Source: Bin87 sp034420475
GTDB lineage: Bacteria; Chloroflexota; Dehalococcoidia; Lucifugimonadales; UBA3495
Assembly: GCA_034420475.1 (NCBI GenBank)
Contig: DAOULH010000086.1
Location: 1 to 33,791, forward strand
Reading direction: 5' to 3'
Length of the DNA stretch: 33,791 nucleotides
Positions 15,118 to 22,986 of this stretch are shown piece by piece. The notes beneath the pieces were generated by a model that was not told the origin of the DNA, did not search any database, and saw only the letters and a list, made by a program, of their open reading frames with translations. Within the stretch, counting starts at the first letter, position 1. Each line of letters opens with the position of its first letter. The translations under genes and the position numbers were made by a program.

Positions 15118-18100
15118 TCAGCACGCGCTGTCGGACTGTTCGTCTCTCAATACCCGCAGAGCTTCACGCGCGTCCTGTCGGTTGGTACGAGATAGCAACC
15201 GGCTGTTGACGATAGTTTTCAGAACGGTTTCCGCAGTTGTCGTCTCGCCTAAGGTGCCCAGGACTTTTGCTGCTTCAATGCAGACCTCCGCATGGGTCTC
15301 TATATTGCCGGCCACGTCGGTCAACGCCGGGATTGCAACTTCATTGGCTTCCAAGTCGGCAAGCGCTTTGCCAGCCTCGAATCGGAGCGCAGGATTGACG
15401 GTTTCATCCTCGGAGACCGCAGTCAAGACGTTTATCGCAAGGGGGTTCCACTCACCAGCATCCAGATTGCCAATATACAGGGCCGCACAGAGACGGCCGA
15501 CGTCGTCAACCGTTTCGTCGTTGGCGATGTTGGTCAGTAAGAGTATTGCCTTGTCGATTTCTTCCAGTATCCTCAGCCCTACTGCCGCAATCTCTCGATC
15601 CGAAGTGATAGCCGCCGGGTCCTTGGAGATGTCGTTTAGCACAGACATTACCTGTTCGTCTTCAATATAGTCTTCATAGTCTTCCGAAGGAAACACGTTA
15701 GATGTGAGGAAGTAAACGAGATCCAAACTCGACAACAATTCCCAACCCTGTGTCCATACAGAATACGCAGCAGACACATAACGCCAAGCGTCAGCCGGCA
15801 AGTCAGCGTCACTCAAACTTGACAAGGATATTTTCTTCTCCCATTCGCCGTAAATTTCCAGATGCTGGTGAAGGTCCACACTAACCCTACCATTAGCATC
15901 AGGGTCATTGTAGATATCCCTCAGCAAGGGTATCGCCGTTTCCCATTCGCCCATAAATGCCAAGGCTTCGGCCGCAGCCACGCGCTCCCAAGCATCGGCC
16001 TCGGTGTCGGTCACGATGTCGTTTAACAAAGAACTCGACCTCGCCGTTGCCTCTTCGCCGAGCATTCCCAGTACCTGGGCAGCATCCACGCGGCCGCGAA
16101 CGTCAACTGCGGGATCGCTGCAAATATCGGCTAGCAGGGATTTGGCCGTTGCCTCTTCGCCGAACATTCCCAGCGCCTGAGCAGCATCCACGCGGCTACG
16201 AACGTCAACTGCAGTATCTTTGCAGACATCGGCTAGCAAGGATCTGGCCGTCGTCCATTCGGCAAATGATGCCAATTCTAACACAGCACGCACGCGGCTA
16301 TTAATATCAATATCGGAGTCCGTACAAATGCCGACCAGCGAGGCGGTATGCCTTGCTTTTGATTTTTCGTCTGCGAATACCCGCATAGTGTCCCCGAATA
16401 CTTCTCTATCGTAGATAGCATCCCAAGAACAACATGTAGAGTCAGTGAGCATTGCGATGAGCAAGGATACGATCCGTTCCTCTCCGACAGCTTCCGCCGA
16501 TTCGTACACTGCATCTACGCGAAGATCAACATTAACACCGGGGTTGCTGCCGATGGCGGTCAGCGAGGCAGTTGTCATTTCGGGAATGTGCTTGATCGCT
16601 TTCAAGGCGTCGCTGGCCATATATACATTTCTTCCCCTATCCCCATGCGCACCTATTGCCATGCGTTCCAACAGTCCTACAATTGTCTGTTGCAACGCTG
16701 GTGACATCGGCGCCTGATTGGCCAGAGCGTCAGCGGCCAGTTGCAGGTGCGTAGGAAGCCTCGAAGGAGACAGATTGCCCCAAGTTTTGTCGCCGGCGGC
16801 GAGTAATTTTTCGGTGAGATAAGCGCAGTATTCCCCTTCGTCTTCCTCAAAACCACTAAGAAGGAATACAATTACCTCCCACCAGCGATCATCGGTAATG
16901 TGGTCTTTGATTTCTTCCCAGAGTGCGTCCAGATCATCGTAATAGTGTTTCAGGTAGATATGCCGCGCCGCCAAGTACTCCCGAAATGTGGAGTGCGAGA
17001 AGCGAAACTCCACGCTTCTGCCGGTTTTTTCTCCCACCAGCAGTCCGGTGCGTTGCTCCGACAGTCCTACAAAGGCTTGCGCTTCTAATCTGGCCTCCCG
17101 TTCCCCCATTTTTATGTCCGGTTCGTTTATCAGGAACTTGGCCACTACTCTTGTCAAAGGGTTCTTACCGATGGCTTCTCGTCCTTCAGTGTGCAAGTGA
17201 TGGGCAACTGCCGCCAATATATCCTCACTATATTTATAAATCGGGCGGCGGCGGTCGTCGGCATCGCCGCCGAAATCCTCGTCTTTAATCAGCTTTTCAA
17301 CTGCTTTCTTGTAAAACTCAGCCTTTTTCAAAGGCAACCCTTCTTGGTCATCACCAAGATAAACCATATTGAACATCGTCATCAGCAGCGGGTTGGACAC
17401 CAACGCCTTTATGTTTGGGTTCGCATTCAGAACGTCACACAGGTTTCGGGCGCGTTCTGAGCCAACGCCGAACCGCCAGTCGATGAAAGCCTTTACGCCA
17501 GCATCGTCCATGGGCTCTGCGACGTAGCGCGTGAATATTTTTTCGTCGAAGTATTTCTCGTCGTAACCGGCAAGCCGGGAAGTGACGATAAAACGGTTGT
17601 TAGGGTTGTTTTGGTTGCTGCTGGTAACAAAATCCTCCACGCTGCCGGCGATGCTCTGCCGTTCCCCCTCGGGAACTTCGTCCAAGGCGTCCAAGCACAC
17701 CAGGCAGCGACCACCGTCCAGAGCATCTTCGAAGAAACGATCGGGTAGATGGATCTGTAGCTCAACCTGAGCAAAGGCTACCGCTCTGTCGGCGATGATA
17801 TTTTCTTGATTTCCCGTATACTTTGTCAGGGGCATGAAAACGGGCAGTAGCGGGTTGGCGGATTCCGATTCGGCGCAGGACGCCGCCAGATGGCGGAGCA
17901 ACGCACTCTTGCCGGACCCCGGCTCGCCGAGGATGACTAGGTTGTTGGATCGCCGCAGGGTGACTTCTATTTCGATGGGCGTGTCGCCATGAAAGTCCAG
18001 ATCCTCGGGCTCATCAATTTCGCCTCGCGCATCTCTCTGGACGTCGGCCTTCAAACGTATGAAAACATCCTCCACCCGGTCCCGACGGTCAACGGATATT

Positions 18101-18672
18101 ATCTTGCGATAGTGCTCAGCAAAGAGCTCGCGGTATGCGGCTTCACGCACGTTGCTAATCAGGGACAACAAAACCTTGCGCATTTCGTCGGGCTCAAGCT
18201 GTCCTACCTTACCATCTTGTATCTGTTTTATGCACCATGCCTTTGCCGCCTCGTCGAGCTCGCGCTTGACTTTTCCCCAATCCGGCTCGTCCATCAGGTT
18301 GACCAAAGCATCCTGTAATTCCCTGGTTGCTGCTTTGTTGAGCTCGTAAGCAAGAGCCATAGGGATGCTCTTGATCTCCGGTTCCGGTTCCACTTTCAGT
18401 TCGGGCTTTTCCTCATTGGGATTGTTGGACCTTCGTAGTAACGGTCGAAGAGCGAGAACGCCCAGGGCGCCCACACCCGGAACCAAACCCACACCCGTAC
18501 CCACAGCCACAGCCCCCACACCCACCGCAATCAGAGCCGGCAGCCAAGTGTCATCGCCGAGCGTGTCCCCAGCGAGCGAAGAGATCGAAGCGAGGCTTCC
18601 CGAATGAGAGAGGGCAGAGCCAAGACGTCTTCCAACACTTGCTATATCGAACAATTGACCTGGCCTGAACAT
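15118..18672 (-). CDS. NACHT NTPase with C-terminal HEAT repeats (bacterial NLR-like, candidate antiphage protein)
   Basis: 1184 residues, ATG preceded by GGGGGA. Residues 43-76 are strongly hydrophobic and Gly-rich (LPALIAVGVGAVAVGTG), a possible membrane hairpin. A helical linker spans about 100-215. The NACHT core follows: Walker A GEPGSGKS at 249-256, Walker B CLVCLDALDEV at 323-333, sensor VTSRLAGY at 363-370, and the FRFSHSTFREYLAA motif at 556-569. From about 650 to the end are HEAT/ARM-type repeats, some nearly identical. Related bacterial NACHT proteins sense phage products and trigger cell death; here the hydrophobic N-terminus would be the effector and the HEAT repeats the sensor, which is inference. 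Base composition is visibly more AT-rich than the neighbours, consistent with transfer. No defence genes flank it. Confidence 0.92.
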   Translation of the reverse strand: MFRPGQLFDIASVGRRLGSALSHSGSLASISSLAGDTLGDDTWLPALIAVGVGAVAVGTGVGLVPGVGALGVLALRPLLRRSNNPNEEKPELKVEPEPEIKSIPMALAYELNKAATRELQDALVNLMDEPDWGKVKRELDEAAKAWCIKQIQDGKVGQLEPDEMRKVLLSLISNVREAAYRELFAEHYRKIISVDRRDRVEDVFIRLKADVQRDARGEIDEPEDLDFHGDTPIEIEVTLRRSNNLVILGEPGSGKSALLRHLAASCAESESANPLLPVFMPLTKYTGNQENIIADRAVAFAQVELQIHLPDRFFEDALDGGRCLVCLDALDEVPEGERQSIAGSVEDFVTSSNQNNPNNRFIVTSRLAGYDEKYFDEKIFTRYVAEPMDDAGVKAFIDWRFGVGSERARNLCDVLNANPNIKALVSNPLLMTMFNMVYLGDDQEGLPLKKAEFYKKAVEKLIKDEDFGGDADDRRRPIYKYSEDILAAVAHHLHTEGREAIGKNPLTRVVAKFLINEPDIKMGEREARLEAQAFVGLSEQRTGLLVGEKTGRSVEFRFSHSTFREYLAARHIYLKHYYDDLDALWEEIKDHITDDRWWEVIVFLLSGFEEDEGEYCAYLTEKLLAAGDKTWGNLSPSRLPTHLQLAADALANQAPMSPALQQTIVGLLERMAIGAHGDRGRNVYMASDALKAIKHIPEMTTASLTAIGSNPGVNVDLRVDAVYESAEAVGEERIVSLLIAMLTDSTCCSWDAIYDREVFGDTMRVFADEKSKARHTASLVGICTDSDIDINSRVRAVLELASFAEWTTARSLLADVCKDTAVDVRSRVDAAQALGMFGEEATAKSLLADICSDPAVDVRGRVDAAQVLGMLGEEATARSSSLLNDIVTDTEADAWERVAAAEALAFMGEWETAIPLLRDIYNDPDANGRVSVDLHQHLEIYGEWEKKISLSSLSDADLPADAWRYVSAAYSVWTQGWELLSSLDLVYFLTSNVFPSEDYEDYIEDEQVMSVLNDISKDPAAITSDREIAAVGLRILEEIDKAILLLTNIANDETVDDVGRLCAALYIGNLDAGEWNPLAINVLTAVSEDETVNPALRFEAGKALADLEANEVAIPALTDVAGNIETHAEVCIEAAKVLGTLGETTTAETVLKTIVNSRLLSRTNRQDAREALRVLRDEQSDSAC
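16041..16244 (-). repeat. Two near-identical tandem 102-base HEAT-encoding units
   Basis: Units at about 16041-16142 and 16143-16244 share long exact stretches, for example GCCGTTGCCTCTTCGCCG and AGCATCCACGCGGC, at an offset of exactly 102 bases (34 codons). Flanking HEAT units are much more diverged, so this is a recent duplication inside the NACHT gene. Confidence 0.85.
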
Positions 18673-18827
18673 AGTCTGTCCCCCAAATCGAATCCGAGGT
18701 TACAGATGAGAACCCCGCACCGGTTAGCACGAAGCGTTTCCAATCCGCGCCTGCGCCACTGTCAGATGACGCACGGCCCGATGCTACGGCGGGGGTCCTA
18801 TGTTGTCAATATTGCAGCCGGAGTACG

Positions 18828-19040
18828 TTACCCTGCAACGGGCCGTTTCCAATAGTAATAGACGAAGCAGTCGGTAGGATTCTGAGGGATGAACAGCGGC
18901 ATGGCGGACACCAGTTCCCAGCCCGCGGCGCCGCGTTCGTTGAGGAACGCCTCGTCAACGGCGTCCACGTTCATCGGCCCGTTTCCATAGAACCCTCCCG
19001 ACCTGATGGGCATCTTGTCAACCCAGTATTCCCACTTCAT
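18828..19040 (-). CDS. DUF4177-like small protein
   Basis: 70 residues from the ATG at 19040 (MKWEYWVDKMPIRSGG), with AAGGAG 11 bases upstream. An upstream in-frame start at 19094 was not chosen because it falls within the hairpin region after the GMC gene. The pattern MKWEYWV at the start, LNERGAAGWELVSAMP in the middle and YYYWKRP at the end is typical of DUF4177, a small domain of unknown function. It follows the GMC gene on the same strand, separated by a terminator-like hairpin. Confidence 0.75.
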   Translation of the reverse strand: MKWEYWVDKMPIRSGGFYGNGPMNVDAVDEAFLNERGAAGWELVSAMPLFIPQNPTDCFVYYYWKRPVAG

Positions 19041-19065
19041 GACGTTGGCGTCTCCTTGACCGGCG

Positions 19066-19103
19066 TGAAACGAAACGCCCGCCGTGCCGACCACGGGCGG
19101 GCG
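19066..19103 (-). terminator. Probable terminator of GMC copy 2
   Basis: On the minus strand the arm at 19092-19103 pairs with the arm at 19076-19086 (CGCCCG...CGTG against CACGGGCGGGCG, one bulged base), with a five-base loop, followed by TTTCGTTT. It lies just after the GMC stop. Confidence 0.6.
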
Positions 19104-19129
19104 TCCGGTAAATGCGTCGGAACCCGCGC

Positions 19130-20689
19130 TTACTGCCCCATTTTGACCCAGTCGGCGCAGCGCTCGCCGATCATGATGGTGGTGCAGTTGGTGTTGGCGC
19201 GGATGACGTTGGGCATCACCGAAGCATCGGCGACCTTGATGCCCTCCAGGCCGTGGATGTTCAGGCGCTGGTCCACCACGGCCATGGGGTCGCTGGACGG
19301 CCCCATCTTGCAGGTGCCGGAGGCGTGGGTGGTGTTGAATACCGTCTGCCGCATCCAGCGGTCCAGGGATTCGTCCGACGCCAGGTCCTCTGCCGAGGGC
19401 TGAATGACGTGATCGACGATGGGGCCAAAGGCGTCGTTCTCCAGCAGGCCGACACTGAGGCGGACGGCTTCACGGAGACGTTCCCGGTCGCGTTCCAGTT
19501 CGAGGTAACGGTAGTTCAGCGAGGGCTGCACTGACGGATCATTGGCGGACAGGCGCACCTCTCCGGCCCCGTCGGCCAGCTCCAGGATGCACTGGATGCG
19601 CACGCCGCCGGCCTCGAAGGGGTCGGCGCCGCCGATGGGCGTCGAGAAGGAGGACGCCATGATCTGCATGTCGTTGCGGTCCGGCGAGCCGCTGGCCGTA
19701 TATCGCAGCGCGGTCTGGGTGCGCGGCGCCAGCGGGTCCTGCTCGTGGTCGTCCCGCACCTGACAGATGACAGCGACGATGGGATGGTCCCGCAGGTTCT
19801 GACCCACGCCGGGAAGCTCGTGAACCACGGGGATGCCCATTTCGCGCAGGTGCTCCGCCGGACCGACGCCCGACAGCATGAGCAGCTGAGGAGAGGCCAT
19901 GGCGCCGGCCGACAGCACGATCTGGTCCGCCTCTACCTGGTAAACCTCGCCGCCGCTTTCCACTTCTGCGCCCACCGCTCGTGGTGAGCCTGTCGAACTA
20001 TGCTCAAACAGGATGCGGCGCACGACCACGTTGGCCCGCACGGTCAGGTTCAGCCGGTGCCGCACGCCACGCAGGAAGGTGAGAGCGGTGCTCATGCGGA
20101 CGCCCTCGGGGTTGTTCATCGGCACGGGGCCAATGCCGCCCGAGTCGGGACTGTTCATGTCGGCGTCTTCCGGGTAGCCGGCCTCGATGCAGGACTGGAC
20201 GAATGCCTGCTGGAAGGGCAGCCATTCCTGCCGCGGAAACCGGCGCACCGGTATCGGCCCCTCGGAGCCGTGGAAGTCATCGCTGATGTCCAGGTCCGTT
20301 TCCATCTTCCGGAAATACGGCAGGACGTTGATGAACGACCACTCGTCATTGCCCTCGGCGGCCCAGCCGTCGTAGTCCTCGGGCACGCCGCGCAGCAGCA
20401 CCTGTCCGTTGATGGCGCTGGTGCCGCCAACCACCTTGCCCCGTGGCGCCGGCAGCATCTCCGTCTGTTCCGGCGAGCCTTGGGCCCACCAGGTCCAGTT
20501 GTGGGGTGCGCCCTGGGTCGAGGCATCCGGCTTGTACCCGTATTTGAGATCATCCGGGTAGTGCTCGTATTCGGGGTAGTCCGGCCCCGCCTCCAGCAAC
20601 AGAATGGAGCGGTTGGGATCCTCAGCGAGTCGGGAAGCAACCACGCAGCCTCCGGATCCGGCACCAATCACTATAACGTCGTATTTCAT
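19130..20689 (-). CDS. GMC family FAD-dependent oxidoreductase (choline dehydrogenase-like), copy 2
   Basis: 519 residues from the ATG at 20689 (MKYDVIVIGAGSGG), with AGGTGAG upstream; a longer in-frame start at 20743 is not needed. FAD-binding GAGSGG is at 9-14, the signature GKVVGGTSAINGQVLLRG follows, and SAGAMASPQLLMLSGVGP is the second signature. The catalytic pair is His455 (HASGTCKMG) and Asn501 (RANTNCTTIMIGER). It is closely similar to copy 1 along its length. The main difference is a seven-residue insert HSSTGSP where copy 1 has GQ, encoded by a dispersed repeat. Substrate unknown. It is divergent from the LLM gene, and a terminator separates it from the DUF4177 gene. Confidence 0.93.
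   Translation of the reverse strand: MKYDVIVIGAGSGGCVVASRLAEDPNRSILLLEAGPDYPEYEHYPDDLKYGYKPDASTQGAPHNWTWWAQGSPEQTEMLPAPRGKVVGGTSAINGQVLLRGVPEDYDGWAAEGNDEWSFINVLPYFRKMETDLDISDDFHGSEGPIPVRRFPRQEWLPFQQAFVQSCIEAGYPEDADMNSPDSGGIGPVPMNNPEGVRMSTALTFLRGVRHRLNLTVRANVVVRRILFEHSSTGSPRAVGAEVESGGEVYQVEADQIVLSAGAMASPQLLMLSGVGPAEHLREMGIPVVHELPGVGQNLRDHPIVAVICQVRDDHEQDPLAPRTQTALRYTASGSPDRNDMQIMASSFSTPIGGADPFEAGGVRIQCILELADGAGEVRLSANDPSVQPSLNYRYLELERDRERLREAVRLSVGLLENDAFGPIVDHVIQPSAEDLASDESLDRWMRQTVFNTTHASGTCKMGPSSDPMAVVDQRLNIHGLEGIKVADASVMPNVIRANTNCTTIMIGERCADWVKMGQ
19977..20005. repeat. Dispersed repeat inserted within the GMC copy 2 coding region
   Basis: Reading on the minus strand the segment contains TTCGACAGGCTCACCACGAG, a short repeat seen scattered in intergenic regions of many genomes. 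It encodes the extra residues HSSTGSP that copy 1 of the gene lacks, and keeps the frame. Confidence 0.6.
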
Positions 20690-20849
20690 GGTCTCACCTG
20701 CGCTTGACTGGTCTTGTCGGTCGATATGTTCGCGCGCCAGCATAATGGAACGCGCGGCGAATTGAAAAGACGCTAACCCGTTTTGCTCTCTTCCATAACC
20801 TGGCCCGCCGAACGGGTCATGCCAACGCTGCCGACGTTCTGCGCCTCGG

Positions 20850-20878
20850 ATGACGTTAACCGGCGCAAGCCCTATAAT
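20850..20878 (+). promoter_or_regulatory. Promoter of LLM oxidoreductase copy 2
   Basis: ATGACG (20850-20855, four of six matches to the -35) is followed after 17 bases by a consensus TATAAT (20873-20878). The gene starts at 20917. It lies in the 227-base divergent gap, which shows nothing else. Confidence 0.55.
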
Positions 20879-20916
20879 TCGCCCAAGCGCCAGGACGCTG
20901 CGCCAGGGAGGAACCC

Positions 20917-21945
20917 ATGAATTTTGGCATGTTCACCGATTTCCACATCGGCGAAAACCGCACCCAATCCGAGGCTTTCGACGAATCTTTTGCGCAAATC
21001 GCCGACGCCGAGGCGATGGGTTTCGACACGGTATGGCTGGCCGAGCACCACTTCAGCCCGGAACGGGCGGTCCTGGCCTCGCCGATGGTGATCGCCAGCG
21101 CCATCGCCGCCCGCACCCAGCGCATCCGCACCGGCCTGGCCGTGCAGGTGTTGCCGCTGACCAACCCCCTGCGGGTGGCCGAGGAAGCCGCCACCGTCGA
21201 CCACATCAGCAAGGGCCGGTTCGAGCTCGGCATCGGGCGCAGCGGCCTGACCAAGTACTACCAGGGCTACAACATCCCCTATTCGGAGAGCCGCCCGCGC
21301 TTCCTGGAAGCCCTGGACATCATCATGCGGGCGTGGAACAGCGACGAATTCTCATACGACGGCCAGTTCCATTCCTACCAGGACGTTGCGGTGGTGCCCA
21401 AGCCCTACCAGCAGCCCTACCCGCCGGTGCGGGTGGCCGTGGCCGGTGAGGACACCTTCCCTCTCATCGGCAAGATGGGCCATCCGATCTTCGTCAGCGC
21501 CAACGCCGGCCGGGAGCAGTTGCAGGAGCGCATCGCATCCTACGAAGCGGCGCGCGCCGCCGCCGGACACACCGGACCGGCCGACATCGCCGTCCGCATC
21601 CCCGTGTACGCGGCGGAGACCACCGAGCAGGCGCACTCGGAACCGGAAGCCAGCGCGATGTCCGCCATCCAGTACGCGGCCAGCGAGTTGGTCAAAACCG
21701 CCGCCAGCGAGGAAACGGCCGAGCGGATACGGCGTACCGCCAACACGCCCTATGCCGACGTCCTGCGCCAGCGGGTTGTCTTCGGCACCCCGGCAGAAAT
21801 CGTCGAGCGGTTCAAGGGATACCAGGCGGACTTCGGCGCCACGGGCGTCGTGATGGAGGTCAACTACGGCGGCCGGATCCCCTACGACCGGGTGAAGAAC
21901 TCGCTGCGGCTGCTCAGCGAGGAGGTCATGCCCCATTTCAAATAG
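20917..21945 (+). CDS. LLM class (bacterial luciferase-like) flavin-dependent oxidoreductase, copy 2
   Basis: 342 residues; ATG with GGGAGGAA upstream. The luciferase-like TIM barrel is shown by MNFGMFTDFHIG, AEAMGFDTVWLAEHHFSPE at about 31-49, RTQRIRTGLAVQVLPLTNPLRVAEEAATVDHISKGRFELGIGRS at about 69-112, PKPYQQPYPPVRVA, and GTPAEIVERFKGYQADFGATGVVMEVNYGG near the end. The AEHH motif is typical of the alkanal monooxygenase-like group that uses FMNH2. Substrate unknown. It differs clearly from copy 1 at 4778-5629. It converges with the VOC gene with a palindromic repeat between them. Confidence 0.92.
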   Translation: MNFGMFTDFHIGENRTQSEAFDESFAQIADAEAMGFDTVWLAEHHFSPERAVLASPMVIASAIAARTQRIRTGLAVQVLPLTNPLRVAEEAATVDHISKGRFELGIGRSGLTKYYQGYNIPYSESRPRFLEALDIIMRAWNSDEFSYDGQFHSYQDVAVVPKPYQQPYPPVRVAVAGEDTFPLIGKMGHPIFVSANAGREQLQERIASYEAARAAAGHTGPADIAVRIPVYAAETTEQAHSEPEASAMSAIQYAASELVKTAASEETAERIRRTANTPYADVLRQRVVFGTPAEIVERFKGYQADFGATGVVMEVNYGGRIPYDRVKNSLRLLSEEVMPHFK

Positions 21946-21972
21946 GCATTGAACCTGGTGTGATTAAACAAT

Positions 21973-22007
21973 GCAGGGGCGAATGATCATTCGCCCCCGC
22001 GCTTTTG
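21973..22007. terminator. 28-base palindrome, copy 2, with T run; likely terminator
   Basis: The half-site GCAGGGGCGAATGA is followed by its complement with one T-to-C change that still pairs as G.T on one strand. GCTTTTGCC follows on the plus strand, so it can terminate the LLM gene. It is the second copy of the palindrome at 11181-11208 and again lies between converging genes. Confidence 0.7.
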
Positions 22008-22054
22008 CCTATTGGCAAAACTTGCGGCGCTCAGCGCCGGTTTCAGGAACCGCG

Positions 22055-22564
22055 CTAATGTGCCGCGCCCACGAGGGCCGCCTGCGCTGCCAGTTCCTCG
22101 TCCCACGGGCCGGGCATTCGACCCTTTTCGGTGCCGCCGATCATGTAGCCGCTTTCATCGTGGCCCCACTGCTCGCGCGGCATCTCGTAGGACAGCTCGA
22201 TGCCGTTGCCGTCGGGGTCGCGAATGTAGATGCCGATGGCGTGGCCGTGATCGGACACGCGCTCGATGGGGATGTTCTTCTCCTTGACCCGGTAGTACAG
22301 CTCCGCCAGGTCGTCCAGGCTCTCCATGTACCAGGCCATGTGGTTGAGACCCACCTGCCCGCCCTGCGGACCCATAGCGCTCTCGCCCACCTCAGTCAGC
22401 GCGATCTCGTGTGAGTTTCCCAGGTCGGCGGACATGAAGGCGGCCCGGCCGGGGGTGAAGCCGTAGGTGTGCAGGCCCAGCAGGTCCTCATACCAGTCCC
22501 GCGCTCGTTCCGCATTCCGTACGAAAATGTTGACGTGCCCCAGATTTCGTGGCGTGTAACCCAT
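22055..22564 (-). CDS. VOC family protein (glyoxalase/extradiol dioxygenase-like)
   Basis: 169 residues from the ATG at 22564 (MGYTPRNLGHVNIFVRNAERA), with GGGAGG five bases upstream; longer in-frame starts have no support. The vicinal oxygen chelate fold is shown by its repeated beta-alpha-beta modules and metal triad His10 (GHVNIFV), His75 (GLNHMAWYM) and Glu123 (DPDGNGIELSYE). The RDPDGNGIEL motif is the standard family signature. This arrangement resembles catechol 2,3-dioxygenase-type proteins, but a lyase or isomerase role cannot be excluded. It is transcribed divergently from the tRNA. Confidence 0.92.
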   Translation of the reverse strand: MGYTPRNLGHVNIFVRNAERARDWYEDLLGLHTYGFTPGRAAFMSADLGNSHEIALTEVGESAMGPQGGQVGLNHMAWYMESLDDLAELYYRVKEKNIPIERVSDHGHAIGIYIRDPDGNGIELSYEMPREQWGHDESGYMIGGTEKGRMPGPWDEELAAQAALVGAAH

Positions 22565-22694
22565 AATGACCTCCCTAACCATCGACGGATTCAGTGCCAG
22601 TTGCGCCATGATAACAACGGCGCGACTCGAAATAAAGAGGCGCGATGACCGCGCGAATCGCGCGCCCACAGCGACCCTGCCGCCAACGCCTGGC

Positions 22695-22723
22695 TTGCCG
22701 CATCCGGCAACGGATGCTAGAAT
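22695..22723 (+). promoter_or_regulatory. Promoter of tRNA-Asn
   Basis: TTGCCG (22695-22700) and TAGAAT (22718-22723) are separated by exactly 17 bases. The mature tRNA begins 35 bases after the -10, leaving a short leader. Confidence 0.65.
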
Positions 22724-22758
22724 TGCAGTGCGCTGGTTGACGTGTCCCGGCGCTTTGC

Positions 22759-22833
22759 TCCCCTGTAGCTCAGCGGTAGAGCGGGCGGCTGTTAACCGCT
22801 AGGTCGCAGGTTCGAATCCTGCCGGGGGAGCCA
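22759..22833 (+). tRNA. tRNA-Asn (GTT), CCA encoded
   Basis: The 75-base cloverleaf is complete. The acceptor arms TCCCCTG and CGGGGGA pair over seven bases with one G.T. The D stem is GCTC/GAGC. The anticodon stem GGCGG/CCGCT encloses CTGTTAA with anticodon GTT at 22791-22793. The T arm is GCAGG TTCGAAT CCTGC. Discriminator G is followed by an encoded CCA. Confidence 0.97.
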
Positions 22834-22875
22834 TTTTGATGCGTGTGGCCGGCATCACTTGGGCGGAATTTAAGC

Positions 22876-22913
22876 CACGGTGCGAGAGCCGTGCTGGAAA
22901 GTCCCAGCCTTTT
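22876..22913 (+). terminator. Two consecutive hairpins followed by T run, downstream of tRNA-Asn
   Basis: CACGG/CCGTG (22876-22893) is directly followed by GCTGG/CCAGC (22893-22908) and CTTTT. This could terminate the tRNA transcript or act in the leader of the following ABC transporter gene. The stems are short (5 bp), so the call is tentative. Confidence 0.45.
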
Positions 22914-22986
22914 GCCTGTTGTCGGGACATTTATAAAAAAGCAACATCCACCTCATCAAACCAGGCCGATATTCGGGAGGGCGTAT

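Noticed and set aside
15118..18672. Defence island around the NACHT gene
   Set aside because: Flanking genes are DUF1800 and DUF4177/GMC genes; the Uma2 genes are more than 10 kb away and are common in such genomes.
22759..22833. tRNA as an integration site for a mobile element
   Set aside because: No integrase and no repeated tRNA 3' end were seen downstream; the following genes are an ordinary importer operon.
22834..22986. Known riboswitch upstream of the transporter
   Set aside because: The hairpins do not match the glycine, SAM, c-di-GMP or glutamine riboswitch patterns I compared by eye.
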